Assembly (NCBI RefSeq): GCF_900230255.1
Contig: NZ_OCNJ01000004.1
Span: 1-64,000, forward strand
Reading direction: 5' to 3'
Length of the DNA: 64,000 nucleotides
From: Caenispirillum bisanense
GTDB lineage: Bacteria; Pseudomonadota; Alphaproteobacteria; Rhodospirillales; Rhodospirillaceae
The notes under the pieces were generated by a model. The model saw nothing but the letters and a program-made list of their open reading frames with translations. It ran no database searches and was not told the DNA's origin. This document shows, one piece after another, positions 6,497 through 15,919 of the stretch; positions within the stretch are counted from its first letter, which is position 1; every line of letters starts with the position of its first letter. Made by a program: the position numbers and the translations under genes.

Positions 6497-8887
6497 TTGC
6501 CCGTTCGCGATACCGTTCCGGCCGCCGGCTTCGCCGCGCCCGCCGTCGACGTCCTGGCGGCCATCAACGCCCTGCGCATCGGCCTCGCGGTGTTCGACGC
6601 CGACGAGCGGCTGGTGTGGTGCAACGGGCAATTCCGCTACACCTACCTGTCCTTCCAGGCGGTCGACGAGCTGATCGGCCTGACGCTGGAGGAGATCCTC
6701 CGCCTCGAGCTGGAAAACGGCGAGATCGCCGGCGAGCAGGCCGCCTATCACCCCGAGGACTGGCTGGCCGAGATGCTGGCCTTCCACCGCCGCGGCGCCT
6801 ATGAGCCGCTGGAGCAGCGGCTGGCCGACGGGCGGTGGATCCAGATCAAGATCCGCCGCACGTCCGACGGCGGCTCGGTCGGCCACTGGGCCGACATCAC
6901 CGACGCCAAGCTGGTGCAGCTGCGCCTGGAAGACGCCGTCAACAACACCGCCGACGGCTTCGCCTTCTGGGACCAGACCGAGCGGCTGGTCATGTTCAAC
7001 CACCGCTTCGCCGACCTGATGGAAGGCCTCGACCACCAGCCCGCCTACGGGTCCTCCCTGCGGACCGTGCTGGAGGACCTGGTGCACTCCGGCCGCCTGC
7101 TGCTGGAGGAGACCGGCGCGGAACTGGTCGAGCGCTGGGTGAAGGACCGCCGCCAGCCGGTGTGCGAGCGGGTGCTCGACTACGTCCACGGTCGCAGCTA
7201 CCTCATCAAGGAGCGCCGCACTCGCGACGGCGGCACGGTGACGGTGCTGACCGACATCACCGACCTGAAGGAGAAGGAGCGCCAGCTCGTCTTCCGCGGC
7301 CAGACCCTGGAAGCCACCATCTCGGAACTGGAGATGGTGCAGGCGACGCTGGAGGAACAGGGCGCCGAACTGGCCGGCACCGCCGAGCGCCTGGCCGAGA
7401 TGCAGGCGCAGAGCCGCGCCATCATCGAGGCCGTGCCCGACCTGCTGCTCACCGTCGGCGCCGACGGCTCGCTGCGCGAGATCCTGTCGCCCGACCACGA
7501 GGACCTGCCCTTCCCCGCCCATACGCCGCCCGGCCGCAAGCTCGGAGAACTGCTGCCCGAAACGACCGCCGACCAGTTGCTGGCCGGCGTGCGGGCGGCG
7601 GTGGCGACCGGCCTGCCGCAGCGGGTGCAGTACGCCAGCCTCGACCACGACGGCCAGCCGCAATGGTTCGACGCCCGCATCGCCGCCAAGGCCTTCGACG
7701 AGGCGCTGGTCTGCGTGCGCAACATCACCGAGATGCGCCGCATCCAGGACAGCCTGCAGCAGGCGACCGCCGTCGCCGAGAAGGCCAACGCCGACAAGAC
7801 GCGCTTCCTGGCCGCCGCCAGCCACGACCTGCGCCAGCCCATCCAGGCGCTCAACCTGTTCATCCACGCGCTGTCGGGCATGGAGCATTCGCCGGCGGTG
7901 CGCGAGATCATCGGCAAGATCGAGCGGTCCACCACCGCCCTCGGCGACCTGCTGAACGGGCTCCTGAACATCTCCAAGCTGGAGGCCGGCATGGTGGAGC
8001 CGGTGATCACCAGCTTCCCGCTCGGCCGCCTGCTCGACCGCCTGATGCTGGAATACGGTCCCATCGCGCAGGAGAAGGACCTCACCCTGCGGCTGGCGCG
8101 CACCAGCCTGGTCGCCCTGTCGGACCAGACGCTGCTGGAACGCATCATCGGCAACTTCCTCACCAACGCCATCCGCTACAGTGTCGAGGGGCGCGTGCTG
8201 TTGGGCGTGCGGCGCCAGGGGGCGGTCGCCCGGATCGAGGTGTGGGACACCGGCATCGGCATCGACGAAGGCCATATCCCGCTGATCTTCCAGGAATTCC
8301 ATCAGGTCGACAACGCCGCCCGCAACCGCCGCGAGGGCCTCGGCCTCGGCCTCGCCATCGTCGACCGCCTCGCCCAGTTGCTCGGCCACCCCATCACCGT
8401 GCGCTCGGTGCCGGGCCAGGGGTCGTGCTTCGCGGTGGCAGTCCCGCTCGACCTCAGCGCCCCCGCCGCGGTGGTGGAGGACGAGGACGCCGACCTGGAA
8501 GACGTCGACCTGCAGGGCGTGGTGATCCTCGCCATCGACGACGAGCCCGACATCCTGGAAGGCATCGAGGCCTCGCTCACCCAGCAGGGCTACCGCGTCA
8601 TCACCGGCTGCACGGTGGACGAGGCGGTGCGGGCCGTGCGCGCCGCCGAGGTGGTGCCCGACGTCATCCTGTCCGACTACCGCCTGGAGGAGGGCATGAC
8701 GGGCATCGACGCCATCGCCCGCGTGCAGGCCTGCATGGGCGGCCCCATCCCCGGCATCCTGCTCACCGGCGACACCGCCCCGGAAATCCTGCGCGCCACC
8801 CTGGCGAGCGGCTTCCCCCTGCTGCACAAGCCGCTGCCCGTGCACGACCTGAAGGCGGCCATCATCGCGGCGTTGAGCGGCGGGTGA
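6497..8887 (+). CDS. PAS-domain hybrid sensor histidine kinase / response regulator
   Basis: About 796 aa, no membrane helices, so probably a cytosolic sensor. Order: a PAS_7-type domain (residues about 15-135, LRIGLAVFDADERLVWCN), a second PAS-like domain (about 145-260), a coiled coil, a third PAS-like domain (about 305-420), the histidine kinase core with H-box AAASHDLRQPIQALN, N-box NFLTNAIRYS, G1 DTGIGID and G2 GLGLGLAIV, then a receiver domain (about 680-795) with the phospho-acceptor Asp in VILSDYRL and Lys in LLHKPLP. A TTG start at 6497 is preferred for its GGGGAG ribosome-binding site 8 bp upstream; an ATG at 6452 is the alternative. The signal is unknown. Confidence 0.9.
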   Translation: MPVRDTVPAAGFAAPAVDVLAAINALRIGLAVFDADERLVWCNGQFRYTYLSFQAVDELIGLTLEEILRLELENGEIAGEQAAYHPEDWLAEMLAFHRRGAYEPLEQRLADGRWIQIKIRRTSDGGSVGHWADITDAKLVQLRLEDAVNNTADGFAFWDQTERLVMFNHRFADLMEGLDHQPAYGSSLRTVLEDLVHSGRLLLEETGAELVERWVKDRRQPVCERVLDYVHGRSYLIKERRTRDGGTVTVLTDITDLKEKERQLVFRGQTLEATISELEMVQATLEEQGAELAGTAERLAEMQAQSRAIIEAVPDLLLTVGADGSLREILSPDHEDLPFPAHTPPGRKLGELLPETTADQLLAGVRAAVATGLPQRVQYASLDHDGQPQWFDARIAAKAFDEALVCVRNITEMRRIQDSLQQATAVAEKANADKTRFLAAASHDLRQPIQALNLFIHALSGMEHSPAVREIIGKIERSTTALGDLLNGLLNISKLEAGMVEPVITSFPLGRLLDRLMLEYGPIAQEKDLTLRLARTSLVALSDQTLLERIIGNFLTNAIRYSVEGRVLLGVRRQGAVARIEVWDTGIGIDEGHIPLIFQEFHQVDNAARNRREGLGLGLAIVDRLAQLLGHPITVRSVPGQGSCFAVAVPLDLSAPAAVVEDEDADLEDVDLQGVVILAIDDEPDILEGIEASLTQQGYRVITGCTVDEAVRAVRAAEVVPDVILSDYRLEEGMTGIDAIARVQACMGGPIPGILLTGDTAPEILRATLASGFPLLHKPLPVHDLKAAIIAALSGG

Positions 8888-8901
8888 GCCGGTTTTCTTA
8901 A

Positions 8902-9052
8902 CCACCAAGACACCAAGACACCAAGGAGGTCGTGCAACGGCTTCGGTCGGATGAACCCCGTCCATAGTGACGGGAGGGAGCGCGAGGGAGGGCCTCCCCT
9001 CCCTCGCCCCTGCCGCCGCGCGGCAGCCTTGGTGTCCTTGATGTCTTGGTGG
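8902..9052. repeat. Long imperfect inverted repeat with CCACCAAGACACC arms
   Basis: The left arm (8902-8926) is built of CACCAAGA units; its near-perfect inverse (9027-9052) has one mismatch and one inserted base. The DNA in between contains further self-complementary stretches (CGAGGGAGG near 8980 against CCTCCCTCG near 9006, and CTGCCGCC/GCGGCAG near 9010-9026), so the whole 150-bp block could fold into one cruciform or RNA structure. It lies between the kinase stop and the TetR operator. It looks like a small non-coding dispersed repeat or MITE rather than a gene. Confidence 0.65.
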
Positions 9053-9077
9053 CTCAAACCTCCTTGATCCAACATTC

Positions 9078-9093
9078 TAGAACGCGCATTCTA
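9078..9093. promoter_or_regulatory. Probable TetR operator
   Basis: TAGAACGCGCATTCTA is a 16-bp imperfect palindrome (14 of 16 positions symmetric) centred 43 bp upstream of the tetR start codon. Size, symmetry and position fit an autoregulatory operator for the TetR-family protein encoded at 9129. Confidence 0.6.
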
Positions 9094-9128
9094 TTTCCTG
9101 TTCCGCACCCCGTGCCGACAGGAGTCCC

Positions 9129-9710
9129 ATGGTCCGCACAGCCAAGTTCACCGACGACGCCTTCTTGACGGCGGCCGTCGGCCTCATCGCCCGTGGTGGG
9201 CCGCAGGCGGCGACCATCGCTGCCATCGCGCGGGCCGCCGGCGCGCCGAGCGGGTCGATCTATCATCGCTTCGCGTCGCGTGACGCCCTGGTGGCCCGGG
9301 CGTGGCTCGACGTGCATGCCGGCCTGCGGGCCGCCCTGCTGCCCCGTCTGGCGGCCGGCGACGGGGCGGCGGCGGCGCAGGCGCTGGTGCGCTGGGCGGC
9401 GGCGCATCCGGTGGAGGCCGCCTTCCTGCTGCCGCACGAGACGGAAGACCTGATCGGCGCCGCCCCGCCCGAGGACCTGCGGGCGGCGGTGGAGGCGGCC
9501 CAGGGCGAACTGGACGACGCCTTCCTCGCCTTCTGCCGCCGCATCGGTGCCGCCGGCGAGGAGGACGTGGCGTTCTGGCGCTATGCCGTGTTCGACGGCC
9601 CCATCGCCCTCTTGCGCCCCTACCTGCGCGGCGGCGAGCCGCTGCCGCCGTGGCTGCCCGGCCTGCTGCCGCGCGCCTTGCCGGCCGGGGCGGAGGTCGT
9701 GGCATGCTGA
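9129..9710 (+). CDS. TetR-family transcriptional regulator
   Basis: 193 aa. The N-terminal DNA-binding domain has the TetR helix-turn-helix TIAAIARAAGAPSGSIYHRFASRDAL in two adjoining parts (residues about 32-57); the remaining helical domain would bind a small ligand that I cannot identify. The start ATG follows GGAG by 5 bp. Its 3' end overlaps the methionine aminopeptidase gene by 7 bp (ATGCTGA), so the two are translationally coupled. A 16-bp palindrome at 9078-9093 is the likely operator, which would place both genes under autoregulation. Confidence 0.88.
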   Translation: MVRTAKFTDDAFLTAAVGLIARGGPQAATIAAIARAAGAPSGSIYHRFASRDALVARAWLDVHAGLRAALLPRLAAGDGAAAAQALVRWAAAHPVEAAFLLPHETEDLIGAAPPEDLRAAVEAAQGELDDAFLAFCRRIGAAGEEDVAFWRYAVFDGPIALLRPYLRGGEPLPPWLPGLLPRALPAGAEVVAC

Positions 9711-10495
9711 GGAGCGGCTACCGTCCCGACCAGATCAACGCCTGTGGCATCCCGCTGCACGACGCTGCCGACATCGCCGCCATGCGCCGCGCCTGCGCCC
9801 TGGCGGCGCGGACCCTCGATTTCATCGGCGGCGAGGTGCGGGCGGGCGTCACCACGGCGACGCTCGACGCCCTGTGCGAGACCTTCATGCGCGACCACGG
9901 CGCGGTGCCGGCGACCATCGGCTATCGCGGCTACCGTCATGCGTCGTGCATCTCGGTGAACCACGTGGTCACCCACGGCATCCCGAGCGACCGCCAGACC
10001 TTGCGCGACGGCGACATCCTCAACATCGACGTGACGCCGAAACTGGACGGCTGGCACGGCGATTCGAGCCGCATGTACGTGGTCGGCGAGGCGACGCCCG
10101 AGGCCCGCCGCCTCATCGAGGCGACGCGCGGCGCCATGCTGGCGGGCATCGCGACGGTGCGCCCGGGCGGCCGCATGGGCGACATCGGCGCCGCTGTGCT
10201 CGCACATGCCCAAGGGGCGGGCGGCTACGGCGTGGTGCGGGAGTTCATTGGCCACGGCGTCGGCCGCGTCTTCCATGCCCTGCCGGACGTGCACCACGTC
10301 GCCCGTGCCGGCACGGGGGAGATGATGGAACCCGGCATGATCTTCACCATCGAGCCCATGCTGACCATCGGCAAGCCGGCCGTGCGCATCCTGCCCGACG
10401 GCTGGACCGTGGTCACCCGCGACCGCAGCCTGTCGGCCCAGTTCGAGCACACGGTGCTGGTGACGGAGACGGGGTACGAAATCCTGACGGTGTGA
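9704..10495 (+). CDS. map: Type I methionine aminopeptidase
   Basis: 263 aa. Removes the initiator Met from nascent proteins in the cytosol using a dinuclear metal site. The five metal ligands are in recognisable context: Asp in LNIDVTPKLDG, Asp in WHGDSSR, His in FIGHGVGR, Glu in FTIEPML and Glu in AQFEHTVLV. SCISVNHVVTHGIP is the usual substrate-pocket segment. It starts inside the end of the tetR gene, an arrangement that makes this a regulated, possibly second map copy rather than the housekeeping one; that is inference, since the rest of the genome is not seen. Confidence 0.95.
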   Translation: MLRSGYRPDQINACGIPLHDAADIAAMRRACALAARTLDFIGGEVRAGVTTATLDALCETFMRDHGAVPATIGYRGYRHASCISVNHVVTHGIPSDRQTLRDGDILNIDVTPKLDGWHGDSSRMYVVGEATPEARRLIEATRGAMLAGIATVRPGGRMGDIGAAVLAHAQGAGGYGVVREFIGHGVGRVFHALPDVHHVARAGTGEMMEPGMIFTIEPMLTIGKPAVRILPDGWTVVTRDRSLSAQFEHTVLVTETGYEILTV

Positions 10496-10508
10496 CCCGG
10501 AGAGCGCG

Positions 10509-10528
10509 GGCGCGGCCTTTGCCGCGCC
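10509..10528. terminator. Hairpin between map and a chemoreceptor gene
   Basis: GGCGCGGC (10509-10516), loop CTTT, GCCGCGCC (10521-10528). It lies between the convergent 3' ends of map and the chemoreceptor gene. No T-run follows on either strand, so it may act as a weak or factor-assisted bidirectional terminator. Confidence 0.4.
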
Positions 10529-10567
10529 TGCCGAACCGCGCTCACGCCACCGAGGCGCGCCGGCCGA

Positions 10568-12544
10568 TCAGCCGGCGCGGACGCGCTTCAGGAAGCGGTC
10601 GACGGCCGATTGCAGTTCCTCGGCGCGGCTGTGTAGCTGGGTCGCCGACTGCAGCACCTGCCCGGCCGCCTCGCCGGTTTCGCCGGCCGCCTGGGTGACG
10701 CCGCCGATGGTGGACGACACCTCGTGCGTGCCGCGGGCGGCTTCCTGGGTGTTGCGGGCGATTTCCTGCGTCGCGGCCCCCTGTTCCTCCACCGCCGAGG
10801 CGATGGCGGAGGCGATCTCGTTGATCTGGTCGATGGTGCCGGTGACGCCCTTGATGGCGTCCACCGCGCTCTGCGTCGCCGCCTGGACGGCGGCGATCTG
10901 CTGGCCGATCTCCTCGGTGGCGCGGCCGGTCTGGTTGGCGAGGTTCTTCACCTCGTTGGCGACCACCGCGAAACCCTTGCCCGACTCGCCGGCGCGCGCC
11001 GCCTCGATGGTGGCGTTCAGGGCCAGCAGGTTGGTCTGTTCGGCGATGTCGGTGATCATGCTGACCACCTCGCCGATGCGCCGGGTCGCTTCCAGCAGGC
11101 CCGCCACCTGATCGTTGGCCTGCGCCGCCTGCCCCACGGCGGAGCGGGCGATGGCGGCCGACTGGGTGACCTGGCGGCTGATCTCGGAGATGGAGGCCGA
11201 CAGTTCCTCGGCGGCGGCGGCCACCGTCTCGACGTTGGACGACGCCTGCATGGTGGCGGTCGCGACCGTGGCGGCCTGGCGGTTGGTGTCGTGCGCCGTC
11301 GCCGACATGGCTTCGGCCGTCGACTGCATCTGCGAGGCCGAGGTGGTGATGGCGCCGATGGCGCCGGCGACGCTTTCCTCCAGCTCGTCGGCCATGCCGA
11401 GCATGGCGCGGCGGCGGTTCTCCTCCTCGCGGCGGCGGGTCTCGGCCTGCTCGGACTGCAGGCGCTCCACCTCGCGGGCGTTGTCGCGGAAGATGCGCAC
11501 GGCGGCGGCCATTTCGCCGATCTCGTCCTTGTTGCCGTCGGCCGGCACTTCCACCGTCAGCTCGCCGGCCGCCAGGCGGCGCATGGCGGCGGTCATGGCG
11601 GTGACCGGGCCGGCGATGGAGCGGCCGATGAGGAAGGCGGCGGCGCCCCCGAGCACCAGGCTGGCGACGGTGAGGCCGATCACCCACGAATTGGCCGCGC
11701 TCAACTGGCCGTCGGTGTCCTTCTTGATGGCGGCTTCGGCGGCCAGGGACTCGGTCTTCACCTGCTCGGTGTGGTCGGTGATGACGGCGCCGTGCCGTTC
11801 CAGCTGCGCCTGCGCCGACTGCAGCTCGCCGATGACGCCCGACAGCTCGTTCACGCCCTCCAGGTACTGCTCGTAGAGGGTGGTGGCCATTTCAGCCTCG
11901 GGCAGCTGGGCGATGGCCTCGTCCACCTTGAACAGCTCGTCCCAGATGCCGGTGAAGGCCTCCTCGGTCGGCCGCAGCAGGTAGCTGGTCACGGCCATCT
12001 GCGCCTGCAGGGTATGCTGGATGAGCTGGCCCGCCACCGCCACGTCGTTGGCGATGCCTTCGGCGCTCGATTCCTCGGCGTGCAGGCGGGCTTCCTCCAC
12101 CAGCGCCTGGGCGGTGGAGCCGAGCACGCCGGTGGAAATGTCGACGCGGCGGGACACCAGCGACATGGCGGGGTCGAGGGTGGCGAGATAGTCGTCGTAG
12201 GCCGCGGCGATGTCGGCCGCATGCTGCGCCGCCTGACCGGCGGTGGCGGCGGCCTGGAATTCGGAGATGCGGGCGCTGAGGCCGGCGCGACTGTCGCCGA
12301 GCGCGGCCAGGGCCTCGTCGGACGGTTCGCGCAGGTAATCGCTCACGCGGCGGTCGAACAGCGCCGTCGCCCGGTCCAGTTGCACACTCAGAACCGCGCC
12401 CTGGGCGGAGCCGGCGAAACGCTCGAAGGAGGTGCTGACCGACCCGAACACCCAGATGGACGCCGCCGCCACCAGGGCGAGCAGCGCGAGGACCGCGAAG
12501 AACCCGGCATAGAGCCGGGTGCGGATGCGAAGGGTGGAGAGCAT
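10568..12544 (-). CDS. Methyl-accepting chemotaxis protein with helical-bundle sensor
   Basis: 658 aa inner-membrane chemoreceptor. A first membrane helix (about 11-31) is followed by a long all-helical periplasmic region (about 32-285), a second membrane helix (about 288-310), a HAMP domain (about 311-363, with [25 protein letters not shown] split over its two helices) and the cytoplasmic signalling hairpin whose tip reads [19 protein letters not shown] and [15 protein letters not shown]. No NWETF-type pentapeptide is present at the C-terminus, so it would depend on other receptors for CheR/CheB tethering. Its upstream region carries a short dyad ATACC-N4-GGTAT at 12620-12633 that could be a regulator site. 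Confidence 0.92.
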   Translation of the reverse strand: MLSTLRIRTRLYAGFFAVLALLALVAAASIWVFGSVSTSFERFAGSAQGAVLSVQLDRATALFDRRVSDYLREPSDEALAALGDSRAGLSARISEFQAAATAGQAAQHAADIAAAYDDYLATLDPAMSLVSRRVDISTGVLGSTAQALVEEARLHAEESSAEGIANDVAVAGQLIQHTLQAQMAVTSYLLRPTEEAFTGIWDELFKVDEAIAQLPEAEMATTLYEQYLEGVNELSGVIGELQSAQAQLERHGAVITDHTEQVKTESLAAEAAIKKDTDGQLSAANSWVIGLTVASLVLGGAAAFLIGRSIAGPVTAMTAAMRRLAAGELTVEVPADGNKDEIGEMAAAVRIFRDNAREVERLQSEQAETRRREEENRRRAMLGMADELEESVAGAIGAITTSASQMQSTAEAMSATAHDTNRQAATVATATMQASSNVETVAAAAEELSASISEISRQVTQSAAIARSAVGQAAQANDQVAGLLEATRRIGEVVSMITDIAEQTNLLALNATIEAARAGESGKGFAVVANEVKNLANQTGRATEEIGQQIAAVQAATQSAVDAIKGVTGTIDQINEIASAIASAVEEQGAATQEIARNTQEAARGTHEVSSTIGGVTQAAGETGEAAGQVLQSATQLHSRAEELQSAVDRFLKRVRAG

Positions 12545-12722
12545 GCTGGCGCCTTTCTTCCCCCGGGCCGGCGACCTCTTTTAAGCCTAATCCGAAAGGC
12601 GGGTCGCTCGGCTCAATTTATACCAAACGGTATGGGGGATTCCAGCACGGGCCGCAGAAAATCACATGCCGCACGCGCTGGTGAGGAGCGACAGTTCGCC
12701 TTTCACGCCCAGGCTGTATACA

Positions 12723-14099
12723 CTAGTAGGCATATGCGGCCCACAAGGGCTCCAGGCTGCCGTTCCAGCGGTTCTGGTAGGCGTCCAGAAGCTCGTCGGC
12801 GGGGCTCATGCCGCTTTCGGCGATGCGCTGCAGCGGCTCGAGGAAGCCGCTCTCGTCCATCCCGTCTGCCGACAGTCGGCCGCGACGACCCAGTCCGGCG
12901 CGGGCGATGCGCAAGGCGTCCAGCGCCAGGTCCTGCACGGTGCCGGACCGGAAGGGGGTCTTCAGCGCCGTCACCGGAACCCCGGCGTGCAGGGCGCGGC
13001 GCTCTTCCGGCGTCCAGTCCTTGACCAGATGCCAGGCTTCGTCGAGGGCGTCGGAGTCGTAGAGCAGGCCGCCCCAGAAGGCCGGCAGGGCGCACAGGCG
13101 GCTCCACGGCCCGCCGTCGGAGCCCCGCATCTCCATGTACTTCTTCAACCGCACGTCGGGGAAGGCGGTGGAGGCGTGGTCGGCCCAGTCGCCGACCGTC
13201 GGCGTCTCGCCCGGCAGTTCGGGCAGCTTGCCCTCGAGGAAGTCGCGGAACGAGCGGCCGGCGACGTCGATGTAGCGTCCGTCGCGGGCGACGAAGTACA
13301 TGGGCACGTCGAGCAGGTAGTCGACGTAGCGTTCGAAGCCGAAGCCGTCCTCGAAGGCGAACTCGGGCAGGCCGGCGCGGTTGTTGTCGGTGTCGGTCCA
13401 GATGTGGGCGCGGTAGCTGCGCCAGCCGTTGGGCTTGCCCTCGGTGAAGGGCGAGTTGGCCCACAGCGCCGTCGCCACCGGCTGCAGGGCCGTCGCGACG
13501 CGGAACTTCTTCACCATGTCCGCTTCGGAGGCGTAGTCCATGTTCACCTGCACGGTGCAGGTGCGCAGCATCATGTCGAGGCCGAGGGTGCCGACCTTGG
13601 GCATGTAGTTGCGCATGATGGCGTAGCGGCCCTTGGGCATCCAGTGCATGTCCTCGCGCCGCCAGGTCGGCGCGAAGCCGAGGCCGATGAGGCCGACGCC
13701 GAGCTTTTCCGCCACTTCGCGGACCTGCTTGCGATGCGTGGTGACCTCGGTGCAGGTCTGGTGCACGGTTTCCAGCGGCGCGCCCGACAGTTCCAGCTGG
13801 CCGCCCGGTTCGAGCGAGATGGAGCCGCCGTCGTCGCGCGTCATGGCGATGACGTTGCCGTTCTCCTCCACCGGCTGCCAGCCGTAGGCCTGCAGGCCTT
13901 CCAGCATGTCGCGGATGCCGGGGCCGCCGTTCGGATCGGCGTAGGGCAGCGCCGTCTTGTCCGACAGGCGATAGGCGAACTTCTCGTGCTCGGTGCCCAT
14001 GCGCCACTGATCCTGCGGCTTGTTGCCGCTCTCCAGCCACGCCACGAGGTCGTCGCGCCCGGTGATGGGCTGGAGGTTGGGCTTGGAGGGTCCGGACAT
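12723..14099 (-). CDS. gshA: Glutamate-cysteine ligase (plant/alphaproteobacterial class)
   Basis: 458 aa. First step of glutathione synthesis: ATP-dependent joining of Cys to the gamma-carboxyl of Glu. The MGTEHEKF active-site segment near residue 35, ISLEPGGQLELSG, QVNMDYASEADM and the C-terminal WNGSLEPLW are typical of the class shared by alphaproteobacteria and plants. The ATG at 14099 is preferred to an upstream extension because it gives the family length and starts directly before the conserved domain. It lies 43 bp downstream of rsmE on the same strand, forming the rsmE-gshA order common in this class. Confidence 0.94.
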   Translation of the reverse strand: MSGPSKPNLQPITGRDDLVAWLESGNKPQDQWRMGTEHEKFAYRLSDKTALPYADPNGGPGIRDMLEGLQAYGWQPVEENGNVIAMTRDDGGSISLEPGGQLELSGAPLETVHQTCTEVTTHRKQVREVAEKLGVGLIGLGFAPTWRREDMHWMPKGRYAIMRNYMPKVGTLGLDMMLRTCTVQVNMDYASEADMVKKFRVATALQPVATALWANSPFTEGKPNGWRSYRAHIWTDTDNNRAGLPEFAFEDGFGFERYVDYLLDVPMYFVARDGRYIDVAGRSFRDFLEGKLPELPGETPTVGDWADHASTAFPDVRLKKYMEMRGSDGGPWSRLCALPAFWGGLLYDSDALDEAWHLVKDWTPEERRALHAGVPVTALKTPFRSGTVQDLALDALRIARAGLGRRGRLSADGMDESGFLEPLQRIAESGMSPADELLDAYQNRWNGSLEPLWAAYAY

Positions 14100-14142
14100 G
14101 GAAGGTCGAGGCTCCGAACAGGAGGAAACGGAAAAGGACAGC

Positions 14143-14904
14143 TCAGCGGAAGGCGGGGCCGCCGGAACGCCAGTCGCCGGCGACGGCTTGCAGCACGGCG
14201 AGCGCGGCGAGGGCGGCCGTCTCGGCCCGCAGGACGCGGGGACCGAGGCCGACCGGCAAAACAAAGGATGTCCGCCGCAAGAGGTCAAGTTCCGACTGCG
14301 AGAATCCGCCCTCCGGCCCGATCAACAGGCCGAGAGTGGCACCGGCGAGTCGCGCAGCGGCGGCGGCAAGTGGCTCCCCGCCGCCGGTCTCGTCGCACAC
14401 CAGCAGCGGCCGCGCCGGGTCCCACTCCGCCAGCACGCGGGCCAAGGGCGCGGCCTCGGCGACCTCGGGCACGGTCAGGCGCTCGCACTGTTCGGCGGCC
14501 TCCACCGCATTGGCGCGGGCGCGTTCCGTATTGATCCGGCTGGCGTTGGTGTTGTCGGTCATGACGGGCATCAGGCGGGCCGCCCCCAGCTCGGTCGCCT
14601 TCTCCACCACCATGTCCGTCGCGTCCTTCTTCAGCGGCGCGAACAGCAGCCACAGGTCCGGCTCCGCCGCCTGCGGGCGCAGGGACTCGGCGACGGCCAG
14701 GGTGCCGCCCTTGCGGGCCAGCTCCGCCACCTCGGCGCGCCATTCGCCGTCGCGGCCGTTGAACACCGCCACCGCCTCGCCGGCCTTGGCCCGCATGACG
14801 GTGCCGAGGTAGTGCGCCTGGCCCTGCGTCAGCGGCACCGCAACGCCGGCCGCCAGCGGAGCGTCCACGAACAGGCGGTACTTGGGGCGCAGCGGAACGG
14901 TCAT
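14143..14904 (-). CDS. rsmE: 16S rRNA (uracil1498-N3)-methyltransferase
   Basis: 253 aa SPOUT-class methyltransferase that modifies U1498 in the decoding region of 16S rRNA. The N-terminal PUA-like part carries GQAHYLGTVMRAKAGEAV, and the C-terminal knotted SAM-binding fold shows LLIGPEGGFSQSELDLL and LGPRVLRAETAALAAL, both diagnostic of RsmE. The start ATG at 14904 is 67 bp from the divergent ubiA start. It is the first gene of the rsmE-gshA pair. Confidence 0.95.
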   Translation of the reverse strand: MTVPLRPKYRLFVDAPLAAGVAVPLTQGQAHYLGTVMRAKAGEAVAVFNGRDGEWRAEVAELARKGGTLAVAESLRPQAAEPDLWLLFAPLKKDATDMVVEKATELGAARLMPVMTDNTNASRINTERARANAVEAAEQCERLTVPEVAEAAPLARVLAEWDPARPLLVCDETGGGEPLAAAAARLAGATLGLLIGPEGGFSQSELDLLRRTSFVLPVGLGPRVLRAETAALAALAVLQAVAGDWRSGGPAFR

Positions 14905-14971
14905 GACGGCGGATACCTCCGGCGGACGGACAGAGAGAGACGGCAGCTTGAGCGGCGACGGGCGATTAGAT

Positions 14972-15919
14972 ATGACTAGCCCCATGGCGAATGGCAAACC
15001 TCTCGTCGGCGACATGCCGGTGGGCGGCTGGATCGACCGGCTGGCCCCCGCGCAGATGCGCCCCTACCTGAAGCTGATGCGGCTGGACCGGCCCATCGGC
15101 ACATGGCTGCTGTTGCTGCCCGGCCTGTGGAGCATCACCCTGGCCGGCACCGCCGGCACGTGGCCCGACCTGTGGCTGATGGCGCTGTTCTGCGTCGGTG
15201 CCGTGGTCATGCGCGGGGCGGGATGCACGGTCAACGACATCGCCGACCGCGACTTCGACGGCCGTGTCGCCCGCACCGCCGGCCGCCCCATCCCCTCGGG
15301 CGACGTCAGCGTGCGGCAGGCGGTGCTGTTCCTCTGCCTGCAACTGCTGACCGGCCTGCTGATCCTGGTGCAGTTGAACGGCACCGCCATCGCGCTGGGG
15401 GCCGGGTCGCTGCTGCTGGTCGGCGCCTATCCGTTCATGAAGCGCGTCACCTACTGGCCGCAGGTGTGGCTCGGCCTCACCTTCAACTGGGGCGCCCTGC
15501 TCGGGTGGGTGGCGGTGACCGGCGAGCTGTCGCTGCCGGCGGTGCTGATGTACGTCGGCGGCCTGTTCTGGACGCTCGGCTACGACACCATCTACGCCCA
15601 CCAGGACAAGGAGGACGACGTGCTGATCGGCGTGAAGTCCTCCGCCCTGGCGCTGGGTGGCCGCACGGTGCCGTTCCTCTTCGTGGTCTACGGTCTCGCC
15701 GCCGCGCTGTTCGTGCTGGCGGCATGGCAGGCCGGAGTCGGCTGGGCCTTCTGGCCGCTGGCGGCGGCGGCCTGCCTGCACCTGCTGTGGCAGGCGGTGG
15801 ACGTCGACATCGACGACGGCGCCGACTGCCTCGCCAAGTTCAAGTCGAACCGCGTGTTCGGCTGGCTGTTCCTGGCCGCCGCCATCGGCGGCCGGCTGAC
15901 CGCCGGGATCCCGGCTTGA
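14972..15919 (+). CDS. ubiA: 4-hydroxybenzoate polyprenyltransferase
   Basis: 315 aa, eight to nine membrane helices. Transfers the polyprenyl chain to 4-hydroxybenzoate in ubiquinone synthesis at the inner membrane. Both Asp-rich motifs binding Mg-diphosphate are present: NDIADRDFDGRVART (about residue 85) and YDTIYAHQDKEDD (about 205). LMRLDRPIGTWLLLLP near the N-terminus is typical of UbiA. Two ATGs, 14972 and 14984, are both plausible. It overlaps the following methyltransferase gene by 4 bp. Confidence 0.95.
   Translation: MTSPMANGKPLVGDMPVGGWIDRLAPAQMRPYLKLMRLDRPIGTWLLLLPGLWSITLAGTAGTWPDLWLMALFCVGAVVMRGAGCTVNDIADRDFDGRVARTAGRPIPSGDVSVRQAVLFLCLQLLTGLLILVQLNGTAIALGAGSLLLVGAYPFMKRVTYWPQVWLGLTFNWGALLGWVAVTGELSLPAVLMYVGGLFWTLGYDTIYAHQDKEDDVLIGVKSSALALGGRTVPFLFVVYGLAAALFVLAAWQAGVGWAFWPLAAAACLHLLWQAVDVDIDDGADCLAKFKSNRVFGWLFLAAAIGGRLTAGIPA

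Noticed and set aside
12620-12633. ATACC-N4-GGTAT dyad upstream of the chemoreceptor gene as a named operator
   Set aside because: Only 5-bp arms and no adjacent regulator gene, so it is mentioned but not annotated separately.
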